This document shows, piece by piece, positions 28,657 through 37,415 of a stretch of DNA of 64,000 nt (position 1 is its first letter; every line of letters begins with the position of its first letter). The position numbers were made by a program, and so were the translations under genes. The stretch lies in the NCBI GenBank assembly GCA_015655375.1, contig JAATFD010000010.1:1-64000 (forward strand). Reading direction: 5' to 3'. The DNA is from Actinomycetales bacterium. Lineage in GTDB: Bacteria; Actinomycetota; Actinomycetes; Actinomycetales; Actinomycetaceae. The notes under the pieces were generated by a model. The model had not been told where the DNA came from, did no database searches, and saw only the letters and a list, made by a program, of their open reading frames with translations.

Positions 28657-29876
28657 TTGCTCTGATCCTGCCCGATCTCCTGGAGCCGATTCTTGATCAT
28701 CGCCGGAGGCTCGTCCGGCCGGTAGGACTCGTCTGGGTCGTAGATCGCGGTTGCCAGCGCCGCAAGAACCTGCGCCGTCTGGGGTCCGAAACTCATGACC
28801 TCGTAATCGCTCATGTCAATGACGCGACGGTTCTGCCCGGCCGGGGTCTGCGCGATGCCCGGAAGCTGCAGCATCTCATCGAGTCCCCCGGCCGAGGCGA
28901 TCCCGAGCGTCATCGCGATGATGACGTCCGGAGCCGCTTTGACCAGGGCCTCCGAGTTGGTGGGCGTCATCCCCTCGAAACCGACTTCCATCGCGACGTC
29001 GTTCCCACCGATCGCCTGAATCAGCGAATCGGCGCCCGAGCCCTCTCCGAACCAGTAGTAGATCGACTTTCCGCGCACATAGAGGAAGACGATGCGCGGC
29101 TTGTCAGCCTCACTGGACGGAGCCATCTTGTCGATGGCCTGGATCGTCTGGGAGATCTCCTGATTGGTCCGATCCGCCAGTTTCCCCCCCAGCTCGGACA
29201 CTCCCAACGCATCGGCGACCTGTTGGATCTGGGAGCCCACGCCCTGGATCCCATTCGTATAGACAATCGGCACGAAAATCACGGGGATGCCTGCCTCGCG
29301 CAACTGCAACTGGACATCGTAAGGACCGATCGATGTGTCCGTGATGACAACCGTCGGTTGCAGGGCGAGGATCGCCTCGGCATTGAGTTCGGTCCCGTTC
29401 TGGACCACCAGGGGCAGGCTTGACAAACCAGAGAATCCGGTCGCGATATCGCGACCGACCAGATTGCATCCGAATCCGAGGGCGTAGACCGCCGCCGCAA
29501 GCCCACCGTTCTGGTTGAGGGCGAGGATGCGCGTCGTATCAGTAACCGTCTGCTCCGGGCCGTCCGAACTGGTCACAATCGATGGCAGCGTCTGATATTC
29601 CGTGGGGATGTTGCTAATCGGGACGATCTGGTCGGTGTGCGTGTAGGCCGTCGTCGGGCCGGTCATGGCACGCGGATCGGGAAGCTCTGCGGACGTCTTG
29701 TCGGGCAGCTGGGGCGGATTCGGGTCGGTCGAGGCCTCGGGCATGTCGCACGCATCCAGTCCCGACTCGCTGATCGTCCCGATGTTCGCGCAACCCGTGG
29801 CCGCAAGGCTGGCGACAACCAGAGCGGCCATCGCGCAACCACTGGCACGCCTGGATGGGCGACGAACGTGGATCAT
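28653..29876 (-). CDS. hmuT: Haem-binding lipoprotein HmuT
   Basis: This protein has 407 residues from ATG 29876. It has a lipoprotein signal peptide with basic N-region, hydrophobic core and lipobox LAATGC, so the mature protein is lipid-anchored at Cys outside the membrane. The rest is a TroA/FecB-type (class III) binding protein with the typical ILALNQNGGLAAAVYALG opening and PTVVITDTSIGP. ATG 29906 is an alternative start, but only 29876 has a GGAG sequence upstream and gives a normal signal peptide. HmuT is expected to take haem from HtaA proteins and dock on HmuUV. Confidence 0.92.
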   Translation of the reverse strand: MIHVRRPSRRASGCAMAALVVASLAATGCANIGTISESGLDACDMPEASTDPNPPQLPDKTSAELPDPRAMTGPTTAYTHTDQIVPISNIPTEYQTLPSIVTSSDGPEQTVTDTTRILALNQNGGLAAAVYALGFGCNLVGRDIATGFSGLSSLPLVVQNGTELNAEAILALQPTVVITDTSIGPYDVQLQLREAGIPVIFVPIVYTNGIQGVGSQIQQVADALGVSELGGKLADRTNQEISQTIQAIDKMAPSSEADKPRIVFLYVRGKSIYYWFGEGSGADSLIQAIGGNDVAMEVGFEGMTPTNSEALVKAAPDVIIAMTLGIASAGGLDEMLQLPGIAQTPAGQNRRVIDMSDYEVMSFGPQTAQVLAALATAIYDPDESYRPDEPPAMIKNRLQEIGQDQSK

Positions 29877-29939
29877 GGTGTCGGGAACTCCATTCGAGTA
29901 CGGCATGGCGGCGCACGAACGCCGCGGAAAGCGGGACCG

Positions 29940-29976
29940 CCGGTTCCCGGGAGCTCATAGCCCTCCCGGGAACCGG
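29940..29976 (-). promoter_or_regulatory. Perfect 14-bp hairpin between the large HtaA gene and hmuT
   Basis: CCGGTTCCCGGGAG (29940-29953) is the exact reverse complement of CTCCCGGGAACCGG (29963-29976), with a 9-base loop. No U-tract follows, so it may attenuate read-through or protect and separate the htaA mRNA rather than end it outright. Confidence 0.6.
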
Positions 29977-29999
29977 TCAGTCACCGTGTGGAGATCACG

Positions 30000-32900
30000 T
30001 CAGTCCGACTCATGCTGACGACGTCCACGCAGAGCCAGGCAGGAGGCACCGACGAGGAGCAGGAGCACCGCCCCGCCGAGCACCGGGATCGTCATGGACC
30101 CGGTCTTCGCCAGATCCTTGTTCGGAGTCGAGGCACTCGGCGAGGCGGCCGAGGTCGCGGGCGTCGGAGTGACCGACGTGCTCGAGCTCGGCGAAGGGTT
30201 CGTCGGGCTAGAACTCGGGCTGGGATCCGGATCAGGCACTACCGCAGGCGTGGCTGCCTCCGAGGTCGTCGCCTTGGAGTCCCCGACCTCGTTCGTGGCG
30301 GCGACGGACAGCGTGTAGGACTGCGTGGAGTCCAGACCCGTAAAGGTGTACGACGTGTCCCCCGACTCAACTATCTGCGCGATCGGGTCCTCCGCGACAT
30401 CCGCGGAGGACCCGGGCTTCGCGTCGGCAACCGCCAGCGTCAGCGTGTAAACGGTGATCGCTGAACCACCGTCGTTGGTCGGGGCCTCCCAGCTTCCGAC
30501 CAACTCGCCGGCCACACCGTTGGACGCGAGCGTCACGTCGGTCGGAGCTCCCGGTGCCGTCACCGGCTTCGCGGCCTCAACGGTGACGGGCTCGGACGCC
30601 ACAGGAGCCGACGAGCCCTTCGCGTTGACCGCAACGACGGAGACCGTGTAGGTTCCGACCTCGACGCCGGAGAACGTCGCCGAGGTCGTACCGGCGGCCA
30701 CCTCCTTGCTGTCAACAGTCTTGCCATCACCCAGCAGCGCCACGGTGTAGCCGGTGATCTCAGATCCACCATTGTTCGAGGGCGCCTTCCACGAGACCGA
30801 CACAGACGTGTCCGCAGCCGACGCCGTGATGCTCGCGGGGACACCGGGGATCGTCGACCCATCGAGGGAAACAGCCACAGCCTTGTCAAGCCGGCGGTCG
30901 GTCATCGACAGCTGGCGGGCCGCCATCGTCCCGACGACATAGCTCGTCGAAGAATCCAGCGTGTCGGCTGAGACCGTGATTGTCCCGGTGAACGAGCCAT
31001 TCGTGATGTCCGAGGCCGCAACAGCCACCGAGGTCACGAATGCCTCCCGCCCGCTCGGAGCCTGCCCGGGGGCCCACTTCGAGGAGTCGGCAACGACGAG
31101 GTAAACCCCGTACTCAGCCGCCCCACCGGTGTAGCCGGAGCCCGTGACGGTGAACGTCGTCTCCGTGGAGGGATCGATGTCCGCGGACGGAGTGACCGAG
31201 AGCGAGAGCGTGCCCGGATCCGGGTTCGGCGTCACGGCCGTCGAGGCCGTGGAGGCCGTCGAGTTCCCGATGGCATTGCTCGCAGTGAGCGTCGCCGTGT
31301 AGGACACTCCCGGCTTCAGGTCTGCGAACCTCGCCGACGTCGCATCGGCGCCGATCTTCTGTGAGATGGCGTCACCCTCTGTGGAGCTCAGCACGACCGT
31401 GTAGCCGGTGATCGCCGAGCCGCCGTCCGAGGGAGCCTTCCACGACACGTCGACCGAACTCGTGGACGCCACCGTCGCCGATGGAGCCGCCGGAGCGTCC
31501 GGCACGCTCGCCGAGCTTCCGATGCTGATCGCCACGTCCTTGTCGAGCCGACGATCCGTCAGGGAGAGCTCGTGGGCCGCCATTGTCCCGACGACATAGC
31601 TCGTCGAAGAATCCAGCGTGTCGGCAGGGACCGTGATCGTCCCGGTGAAGGAACCCTCCGTGATGGCAGTCGGCTTGATCCATGCGGAAGCGACGAACTG
31701 ATCGCTTCCACTGACAGGGGAACCGGCAGTCCACTTCGAAGAGTCGGCGACGACCAAGTAGACGCCATTGGCTGCGGCCCCACCGGTGTAGCCGGAGCCC
31801 GTGACCGTCAGCGTCGTCTCCGTCGAGGGATCGATGCTCGAGGACGGCGTCACCGAGAGCGACAGCTCACCCGGGCTCGGGTTCGGCGTCACGGCCGTCG
31901 AGGCCGTGGAGACCGTCGAGTTCCCCACCGAGTTCGTCGCGCTGACCGTCGCCGTGTAGGACACTCCCGGCTTCAGGCCATCGAACGTCGCCCTGGTCGC
32001 ATCGGCATCCACCTGCTTCGTGATGGCCGCACCGCTCGAGGGAGTCAGCACGACCGTGTAGCCGGTGATCGCCGAGCCGCCGTCCGAGGGAGCCTTCCAC
32101 GACACATCAACAGAACTCGACGATGCCACCGTCAGCGCGGCCGCGTCGGGGGTCTCCGGCACGCTCGCCGGCTTCGTCGCGGTGTAGGTGATGGTGACGG
32201 GCGAGGCTGGCTTGCGCGGCTGGATCGTCGTGGCGCCGCCGTCCGATGTGTACCAGTACGAGGACTGGCCCGTCAGGACCGCGAACTGCAACCACGAATC
32301 CGGGAACGCACCCCACCAGGACGCGTTTGTGTCGGTCTCCTCCGCCTGCGGATTGCGCCCACTGATCTCATCCGAGACTGCAACACCCAGGAAGTCTGGC
32401 GTCACCGTGATCCCCGAATCGGTCACCGTCACGTCGGAAAGATCAGCCACATGGATCGTTGTCGGATCAAGCGCCGTCCAGATGCTCGTATCATCCATGT
32501 CCGTGCCGTAGCCGGAGGCAGTGCCGGTGATCGTGCCTATGCCGTCCTTCACATCGAGGACGGGATCCGTGATGCTCCAATACGTCATCCCACCGTAATA
32601 GGCAGTCGTGAATGACCCCGTCCACTGGATGTGGGCCGAATTCGAGGACGGATCCAGTGTGCCGGTTCCCTTCGCGATCTGCACCACGGTGTCCGAGTAG
32701 GTCGGCTGCTCAACGCCGCCCGTGGGCGTGAACGTCAAGCCAGAGGTCCGCCCGTTGATGTTCGTCCCCAACTTGTTCTGGCACTTCGTTGACCATGTCG
32801 GCTCGACCAGATTCCCGTCCGCGTCGGGCTTGAGCACGGTGACGTTGCCGTCCTCGGCCTTGAAGAACCCGTCCGCTTCTTGCCACAAGCGGGCGGCCTG

Positions 32901-33158
32901 CGTGTTCCCGGCCTCGCCTGCGGAGAGGAAGTTGCAGCCACCGTAGTAGGCACCGCCCCCGGACTCAGCATTTAGGCCCCACTGGAACATGGCGTCATTC
33001 GTGGTGTAGTCGCCGTCGGCAGCGAAAGCCTGCGGCGCGATGATGCCGGTGAGGGCCATCGCTGCCACCGCCGCACCGGCCACCCAGGTCCGCCCTCGCA
33101 CTCTGCCATGAGACCTCAAGGCTCTGCGCCTCGGGTCTCCACTCGTGTCTCGTTGCAC
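30000..33158 (-). CDS. htaA: Sortase-anchored HtaA haem-binding protein with FN3 repeats
   Basis: This protein has 1052 residues from GTG 33158 (GAGGAG six bases upstream). A long signal peptide ends near AFA (residue about 46). One HtaA domain covers about 50-320 (FQWGLNAESGGGAYYGGCNF). Two near-identical units of about 218 residues follow, each an FN3 domain plus a beta module starting SLSVTPS; two more FN3 domains come next, then a Pro/Ser-rich wall spacer. The C-terminus is a sorting signal: LAKTG, a hydrophobic helix and a basic tail. LAxTG is the class E sortase pattern of high-GC actinobacteria. Iron boxes precede the gene; it leads the hmu cluster. Confidence 0.92.
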   Translation of the reverse strand: MQRDTSGDPRRRALRSHGRVRGRTWVAGAAVAAMALTGIIAPQAFAADGDYTTNDAMFQWGLNAESGGGAYYGGCNFLSAGEAGNTQAARLWQEADGFFKAEDGNVTVLKPDADGNLVEPTWSTKCQNKLGTNINGRTSGLTFTPTGGVEQPTYSDTVVQIAKGTGTLDPSSNSAHIQWTGSFTTAYYGGMTYWSITDPVLDVKDGIGTITGTASGYGTDMDDTSIWTALDPTTIHVADLSDVTVTDSGITVTPDFLGVAVSDEISGRNPQAEETDTNASWWGAFPDSWLQFAVLTGQSSYWYTSDGGATTIQPRKPASPVTITYTATKPASVPETPDAAALTVASSSSVDVSWKAPSDGGSAITGYTVVLTPSSGAAITKQVDADATRATFDGLKPGVSYTATVSATNSVGNSTVSTASTAVTPNPSPGELSLSVTPSSSIDPSTETTLTVTGSGYTGGAAANGVYLVVADSSKWTAGSPVSGSDQFVASAWIKPTAITEGSFTGTITVPADTLDSSTSYVVGTMAAHELSLTDRRLDKDVAISIGSSASVPDAPAAPSATVASTSSVDVSWKAPSDGGSAITGYTVVLSSTEGDAISQKIGADATSARFADLKPGVSYTATLTASNAIGNSTASTASTAVTPNPDPGTLSLSVTPSADIDPSTETTFTVTGSGYTGGAAEYGVYLVVADSSKWAPGQAPSGREAFVTSVAVAASDITNGSFTGTITVSADTLDSSTSYVVGTMAARQLSMTDRRLDKAVAVSLDGSTIPGVPASITASAADTSVSVSWKAPSNNGGSEITGYTVALLGDGKTVDSKEVAAGTTSATFSGVEVGTYTVSVVAVNAKGSSAPVASEPVTVEAAKPVTAPGAPTDVTLASNGVAGELVGSWEAPTNDGGSAITVYTLTLAVADAKPGSSADVAEDPIAQIVESGDTSYTFTGLDSTQSYTLSVAATNEVGDSKATTSEAATPAVVPDPDPSPSSSPTNPSPSSSTSVTPTPATSAASPSASTPNKDLAKTGSMTIPVLGGAVLLLLVGASCLALRGRRQHESD
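30812..32140 (-). repeat. Intragenic tandem duplication of an FN3 plus beta-module unit
   Basis: Two units of about 650-660 bp inside htaA (about 31475-32140 and 30812-31475) share long identical stretches: SSVDVSWKAPSDGGSAITGY, SSTSYVVGTMAA and TDRRLDK each occur in both. The repeats extend the stalk between the haem domain and the cell wall and are prone to copy-number change. Confidence 0.8.
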
Positions 33159-33243
33159 GGGATCTCCTCACTGATCTCTGCCCACGTCGACGGAGCGGCC
33201 CCGTCGAGTGGATCGTCGTTGTGTTGACAGGATCTGACACGCT

Positions 33244-33262
33244 ATAGGTAAGCCTTACCTCA
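33244..33262 (-). promoter_or_regulatory. DtxR/IdeR iron box 1 upstream of htaA
   Basis: ATAGGTAAGCCTTACCTCA matches 15 of 19 positions of the DtxR/IdeR consensus and lies about 86 bases upstream of the htaA start. Iron repression of the haem operon follows from this. Confidence 0.8.
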
Positions 33263-33268
33263 GCTACT

Positions 33269-33287
33269 TTAGGGAAGGTAAACCATA
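33269..33287 (-). promoter_or_regulatory. Weaker DtxR/IdeR box 2 upstream of htaA
   Basis: TTAGGGAAGGTAAACCATA matches about 13 of 19 consensus positions and starts 25 bases from box 1, so cooperative binding is possible. It is weak alone. Confidence 0.45.
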
Positions 33288-33566
33288 GTGGCAAGAAGTA
33301 TTCGCCCCGCGATGGACGACGTGCATCACTCTTGACAACTTGACGAGTCACGAGTCTTACCTGACGGCTTCGAGAAACGCACGGCGGCCACGACGTCTAC
33401 GCCGCGCTGCACAGGGCCAGAGTTTCTCCCAGACACACCAGACCCCGTTCCGCTATGACGAGCCCAGGTCCGGTGCCCAGGCTGCGTCCACCCGGGTGGA
33501 AACGCTGCGGTCCATCCCGCAGTATCAGCTTGGGGAATCCCCTCCCATGATCGTCGGTGGACACGG

Positions 33567-33857
33567 TTGTTTCGCCCCCTCAAGCCCGACCTCGACCTTC
33601 ACCAGAGCCTGACCGCGATCGATGAACACCGTGGTGAGTACCAGTCAACGACGGCCGCGATCAGAGCAGTGGTCTGCCAGGAGCGCGTGAGGGATGAGGT
33701 CCTGCACCGCGAAGTGAACCAAGCCGAGATTGACGCTGGCACTCGAGAAGGCACAACAAACCAGGGGAATGCGGAGAATCGCAGGCTTCGTCAAGACAAT
33801 GAGATCTTGATGCGAGCGAGCGCTGAACCCCTTGAAATCGATCATCTAGGGTTGTGA
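33567..33857 (+). mobile_element. IS3-family OrfA transposase remnant
   Basis: The 96-codon frame carries VNQAEIDAGTREGTT followed by NAENRRLRQDNEILMRASA, the leucine-zipper end of IS3-type OrfA. The helix-turn-helix region is poorly preserved and no orfB follows. No terminal inverted repeats are evident. It is a decayed insertion sequence beside the iron locus. Confidence 0.65.
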
Positions 33858-33914
33858 CGTGCCATCAACCAAACCCGACCCCGTCCTGTCCTCGATTCGG
33901 AAAGCCACCGCGCC

Positions 33915-34496
33915 ATGACACGGGCCGAGGCCGCGCTTCGCCGCGCTGTCGCCGAGATCGCGGCGGAGAAGCCCATCACCAACGTCACCGTCTCGGAGGT
34001 CTGTCGGCGAGCCGGAATCACCAGGGATTCGTTCTATCGCTTTGCGCCTAGCGCGGTGGCCCTGCTCACCGCCTACCTGTACGACGATCACGACACCACC
34101 CTGGTGACGCCCATCGCGAGCTCTCACGACAGCGGTCTGTGGACGTTGCGGCCCGCCACGCTTGTACTCCTCCAGCACGTACAACGCAACCGCCGCATCT
34201 ACCGCAACGCGCTCACGCCCGGCCTGCCCGCGGAGCTCCGCGAGGCACTGCTACGCCGCCTCGAGGAGGTGCTGTTTGCGCGTGCCCGCGCTTTGCCTGG
34301 GAAGCTGCCCGACATCGAGGGAAAGCGCCCAAACGCCGACGAGGTCGCCGCCCTCATCCATTTCCAGTCCAACGGCGTCGTCGGCATCCTGGAATACCTA
34401 GTCGGCAGTGACCTCATCGACGACCTCGAGCACTGCACGGCAATCATTCTCGCCAGCACCGCCCCATGGTGGCAGAGCAATGAAATGAATGAATGA
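33915..34496 (+). CDS. TetR-family transcriptional regulator
   Basis: This protein has 193 residues. The first 50 form a TetR helix-turn-helix (ITNVTVSEVCRRAGITRDSF then YRFA); the rest is an all-helical ligand domain. A separate short frame from GTG 33859 (VPSTKPDPVLSSIRKATAP) ends at a TGA overlapping this ATG and could be the original N-terminus displaced by a frameshift. The gene stands alone between two transposase remnants and 1.3 kb from the end of the fix operon, which it might regulate; that is only positional inference. Confidence 0.75.
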   Translation: MTRAEAALRRAVAEIAAEKPITNVTVSEVCRRAGITRDSFYRFAPSAVALLTAYLYDDHDTTLVTPIASSHDSGLWTLRPATLVLLQHVQRNRRIYRNALTPGLPAELREALLRRLEEVLFARARALPGKLPDIEGKRPNADEVAALIHFQSNGVVGILEYLVGSDLIDDLEHCTAIILASTAPWWQSNEMNE

Positions 34497-35049
34497 ACAG
34501 AGGCCGGTTCCCGCGATCTCCGTCGGCAGAGCAGAGCGATGCAGCACGTTGCTCGGCACGAATTGCTCCCAAATCACGGAGTCGTTCGGCCGCGCCTGCG
34601 TCATGCACGTGTCAACCATGCCGGAGGCAACGGAGTCGACGTGAACCCTCGCCGCTCCTTAGTCAAGCGCCTCGGCTTTTGTCAGTCCGATCAGGCCAGG
34701 CCTGGGCACTGAACACAAGGCCACGCTGAGATCGGCGCTTGGCCTGCGACCGAAGCGATAGTGATGATCGAACCGCCTCGGCCGACGCTGCCTTCGGCGG
34801 GAGAAAGCTGGCGTTGGTAGACGCGACGTCCAGGCATCCACACGTATCGGTGGTGACTTTAGCGGGGTCGCGCGCGGGTCTCGATATCGCGAGCTACCGC
34901 CTTGGCGCCACGCTCAGCGAACACCACGGCGGTGGCGCCGCCCATTCTGACAGCCGCCCTCGCGATGAGAACGGCCTTATCACTGAAATCCGACTCTTCC
35001 AGACTGAGAGACCTGTTTCGAGCGGAGTCGGTGAGGTTCGAGTCGTGTT
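34497..35049. other. Gap without recognisable genes
   Basis: Nothing supportable is seen. Short open frames exist on both strands but none resembles a known family, and coding signal is poor. Given transposase remnants on both sides, this is probably scrambled mobile-element debris. Confidence 0.4.
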
Positions 35050-35431
35050 GTGAGGTGGATGATTGCCGGTAGTCGTTTCTGATGGGTTTTGTCGTCCTTA
35101 GTTCTGTCGTATTCGATCTTCTTCTTGGCAGAGTTCAGGACGTTCATGCCCTGCGGCCTGCGTCGGCGAGCCACTGGGCGTCTGCCAGGACGTCTTTCCA
35201 CCCACATAGTTCAGGGGCCTTGATGTTGTGATGGCGGCCGGCCGTGGGGGTTGAGGCTGTCAGGAGTGCACCGTCGCGGTCGACGAGAACGTCGCCGAAG
35301 GTGCTTGCCCCGTCGAGGACAAGTTGGATCCGATCCTTGATGTTCGACAGTGCAGACTGCGTGACCTCAAAGATCTCCGTGACCAGATCTTCGGCCACGT
35401 TGCAGCGCAGCGAGATGAGTGTCACTGCCAT
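35050..35431 (-). mobile_element. IS5-type (DDE_4-like) transposase remnant
   Basis: The minus-strand frame from 35431 reads LISLRCNVAEDLVTEIFEVT and QSALSNIKDRI, the N-terminal helix-turn-helix of IS5-type transposases, then skips to KAPELCGWKDVLADAQWLAD. A shifted frame continues GMNVLNSAKKKIEYDRTKDD. The central catalytic part is deleted and the frame broken, so it is inactive. Confidence 0.6.
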
Positions 35432-35765
35432 CTCTCATAGAGAGAAAGAAAGCTCTTGGTCCGGCCTTTCTTGGCAGAACTCGATTCGAATATGCCTTCC
35501 CCGCACACGCAACTCACCGAACTGCTCGTCGTTGAACCCAGCGATATTTCGCAGCGGCATTGATTCTTTTTCACATGATGACTATCAATCGCATGATGAT
35601 TGCCCCAGAAAAAGTATCGATTCACTTCTCAGAACACTGAGCCAAGAATAGGACTCTTAGTTGCGAGACCCTTTATCAGCCTTTTTGTCTACGCAATCCG
35701 TTTGTCGAGCCCCCGAACCCGTGCGGGGAACGCCGTTCATCGCCACGACGTCTGACTTCGCCCGT
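35432..35765. other. AT-richer gap downstream of the fix operon
   Basis: No gene or clear terminator is found. The base composition is visibly more AT-rich than anywhere else in the window (runs such as ttcttttt and aaaaagta near 35570-35620), consistent with imported or non-coding DNA at an island edge. Confidence 0.45.
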
Positions 35766-36047
35766 TCATCCCTCGCGGAATTCCACGCCTGTTCCCCCGC
35801 GCGGGTAGTGCCAGCTCAACGTCCCGGGTGGGGCCATCGCGAGGCAAGTCCCACACTCAAGGCATGCCTCGTAGATGACTCCGATCGTGCCGTCTGCCCT
35901 CACGGAGTACACGTGCGCCGGGCAGATGCGTTCCAGCAGCGGCCCCACGCACAATCGGGCGGCGGCCTCCTGGTTCACCTCGATGTGCGACTGTTCGGCG
36001 TCGGGCTCAAATCTGTCGTGCGCGAGACGTTCCGTTACGCTTTCCAT
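35766..36047 (-). CDS. fixX: Ferredoxin-like protein FixX
   Basis: This 93-residue FixX-type ferredoxin has its cluster-binding cysteines in CPAHVY and ACLECGTC, followed by the family ending WHYPRGGTGVEF. FixX works with FixC to pass electrons from the FixAB flavoprotein. ATG 36047 follows AGGAGG by 4 bases, and the fixC stop codon lies within this ribosome site, so the two genes are coupled. It is the last gene of the operon. Confidence 0.9.
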   Translation of the reverse strand: MESVTERLAHDRFEPDAEQSHIEVNQEAAARLCVGPLLERICPAHVYSVRADGTIGVIYEACLECGTCLAMAPPGTLSWHYPRGGTGVEFREG

Positions 36048-36055
36048 CTGTCCTC

Positions 36056-37366
36056 CTAGAGTGCTCGTACCGCGGCCAGGCCGATACCGCCCAGTCCTGG
36101 CACCGTCAGCGGCGAGTTCTTGAGTGCTTTCCGTGCGCTCGTGACGATGTGCTCACGCGGCGAGGTATCCAGGTTGAACAGGGAATGCATGACGTCGCCC
36201 AGCAGGTCGCCGACGTCCCCATACATTGCCTGGCGTTCGAGGAATGCCGGCGCCTTGGCGTACGTGCACATGTCGGCCCCGACGAAGGATCTCTTCAATT
36301 CCGCCTGGTATGCGCTCACCATGGGCTGGCCGACCTCACCACTGTCCAGGGCGCGCCCCGCGGCACTCGCAGCGGCGATCGCGCTGCCCGCGGCGAGGTC
36401 CATGCCACGAATCGTCAGACCCGTGTTGAGAGTGAACCCAGCCGCGTCTCCGACGATGAGGAGCCCGGGGCCGGCGATGTCGTGGGCCGCCATCGCCGGC
36501 CCGGCCTCGATGGTGAGGTGACAGCCATACTCAGCCAGCTCCCCGCCGGCCAGCAATGGGGCGATCGAGGGGTGCTCGAGAAAGTGGTCGTGCACGTCGG
36601 AGGAGCTCAGGCCCGAATCCGCCAGCGAATCGAGCCGCAGCACAACGCCGATCGACACCGACTCACGGTTGGTGTAGAGGAAGCCACCGCCAGCGATCGA
36701 CTGGGTGCAGTCGCCGACCAGTGCGTAGGCCACGCCCTCGTCGCCGGTCAGATTGAAGCGTTGCTCAATCACCTCTTGCGGCAAGGCGATCACGGACTTG
36801 ACGCCCACCGCCAGATGATTCATGGGCTCGCGCTCACGAATCCCGGCATCGCGGGCCAGGAACGAGTTCACGCCATCGGCGAGAACGACGATGCGCGCCC
36901 GCAGCTCATCCTCCCCCGCGCGGATGCCGACCACCCGGCCGCCCTCGACGATCAGGTGGTCGACCTTCACGCCTGGCATCACCATGACGCCCGCGTCCTC
37001 GCATTGTTCGCAAAGCCATGCGTCCAGGCGGGACCGGAGGACGGTGACTGCGTTCTCCGGTTCGCCCAAGCGCTGGTCCCAATAGTCAATGCCGACCGAG
37101 GACGTCGGAGAGAGGAATGTGATGCAATTGCGTGTCACCACCCGTTCCACCGGCGCGCGGGAGACAAATCCAGGGAAAACCTGTTCCATCACGCGGCAAT
37201 AGAGGACGCCGCCCGAAAGGTTCTTGGTTCCTGCCGCGCTTCCGCGCTCAACGAGCAGAACCGACCGTCCCTGGATCGCCAGCTGGTAGGCGCAGGTTGA
37301 GCCTGCGACTCCCGCCCCGACGACAATCACGTCGAAGTCCACGCGATCCGTCTCTTGTGATGCCAT
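36056..37366 (-). CDS. fixC: ETF-quinone oxidoreductase-like flavoprotein FixC
   Basis: This protein has 436 residues. The FAD motif VVGAGVAGSTCAYQLA is near residue 14, TKNLSGGVLYCR is the characteristic FixC segment, and VLADGVNSFLAR and LIVGDAAGFTLNTG complete the FAD fold. In Fix/ETF-QO systems this subunit connects FixAB to quinone or ferredoxin acceptors. A GTG 9 bases upstream (37375) is an alternative start. It lies 49 bases after the FAD-dependent reductase gene in the same operon. Confidence 0.92.
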   Translation of the reverse strand: MASQETDRVDFDVIVVGAGVAGSTCAYQLAIQGRSVLLVERGSAAGTKNLSGGVLYCRVMEQVFPGFVSRAPVERVVTRNCITFLSPTSSVGIDYWDQRLGEPENAVTVLRSRLDAWLCEQCEDAGVMVMPGVKVDHLIVEGGRVVGIRAGEDELRARIVVLADGVNSFLARDAGIREREPMNHLAVGVKSVIALPQEVIEQRFNLTGDEGVAYALVGDCTQSIAGGGFLYTNRESVSIGVVLRLDSLADSGLSSSDVHDHFLEHPSIAPLLAGGELAEYGCHLTIEAGPAMAAHDIAGPGLLIVGDAAGFTLNTGLTIRGMDLAAGSAIAAASAAGRALDSGEVGQPMVSAYQAELKRSFVGADMCTYAKAPAFLERQAMYGDVGDLLGDVMHSLFNLDTSPREHIVTSARKALKNSPLTVPGLGGIGLAAVRAL

Positions 37367-37415
37367 CTCAGTCACGTCCTCTCTTACCCCGGTGTGTTTC
37401 CTCCCCGATGCCCGA

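Noticed and set aside
34659-35053. Short open frames on both strands in the gap after the TetR gene
   Set aside because: There is no family resemblance or ribosome site, and codon bias is poor.
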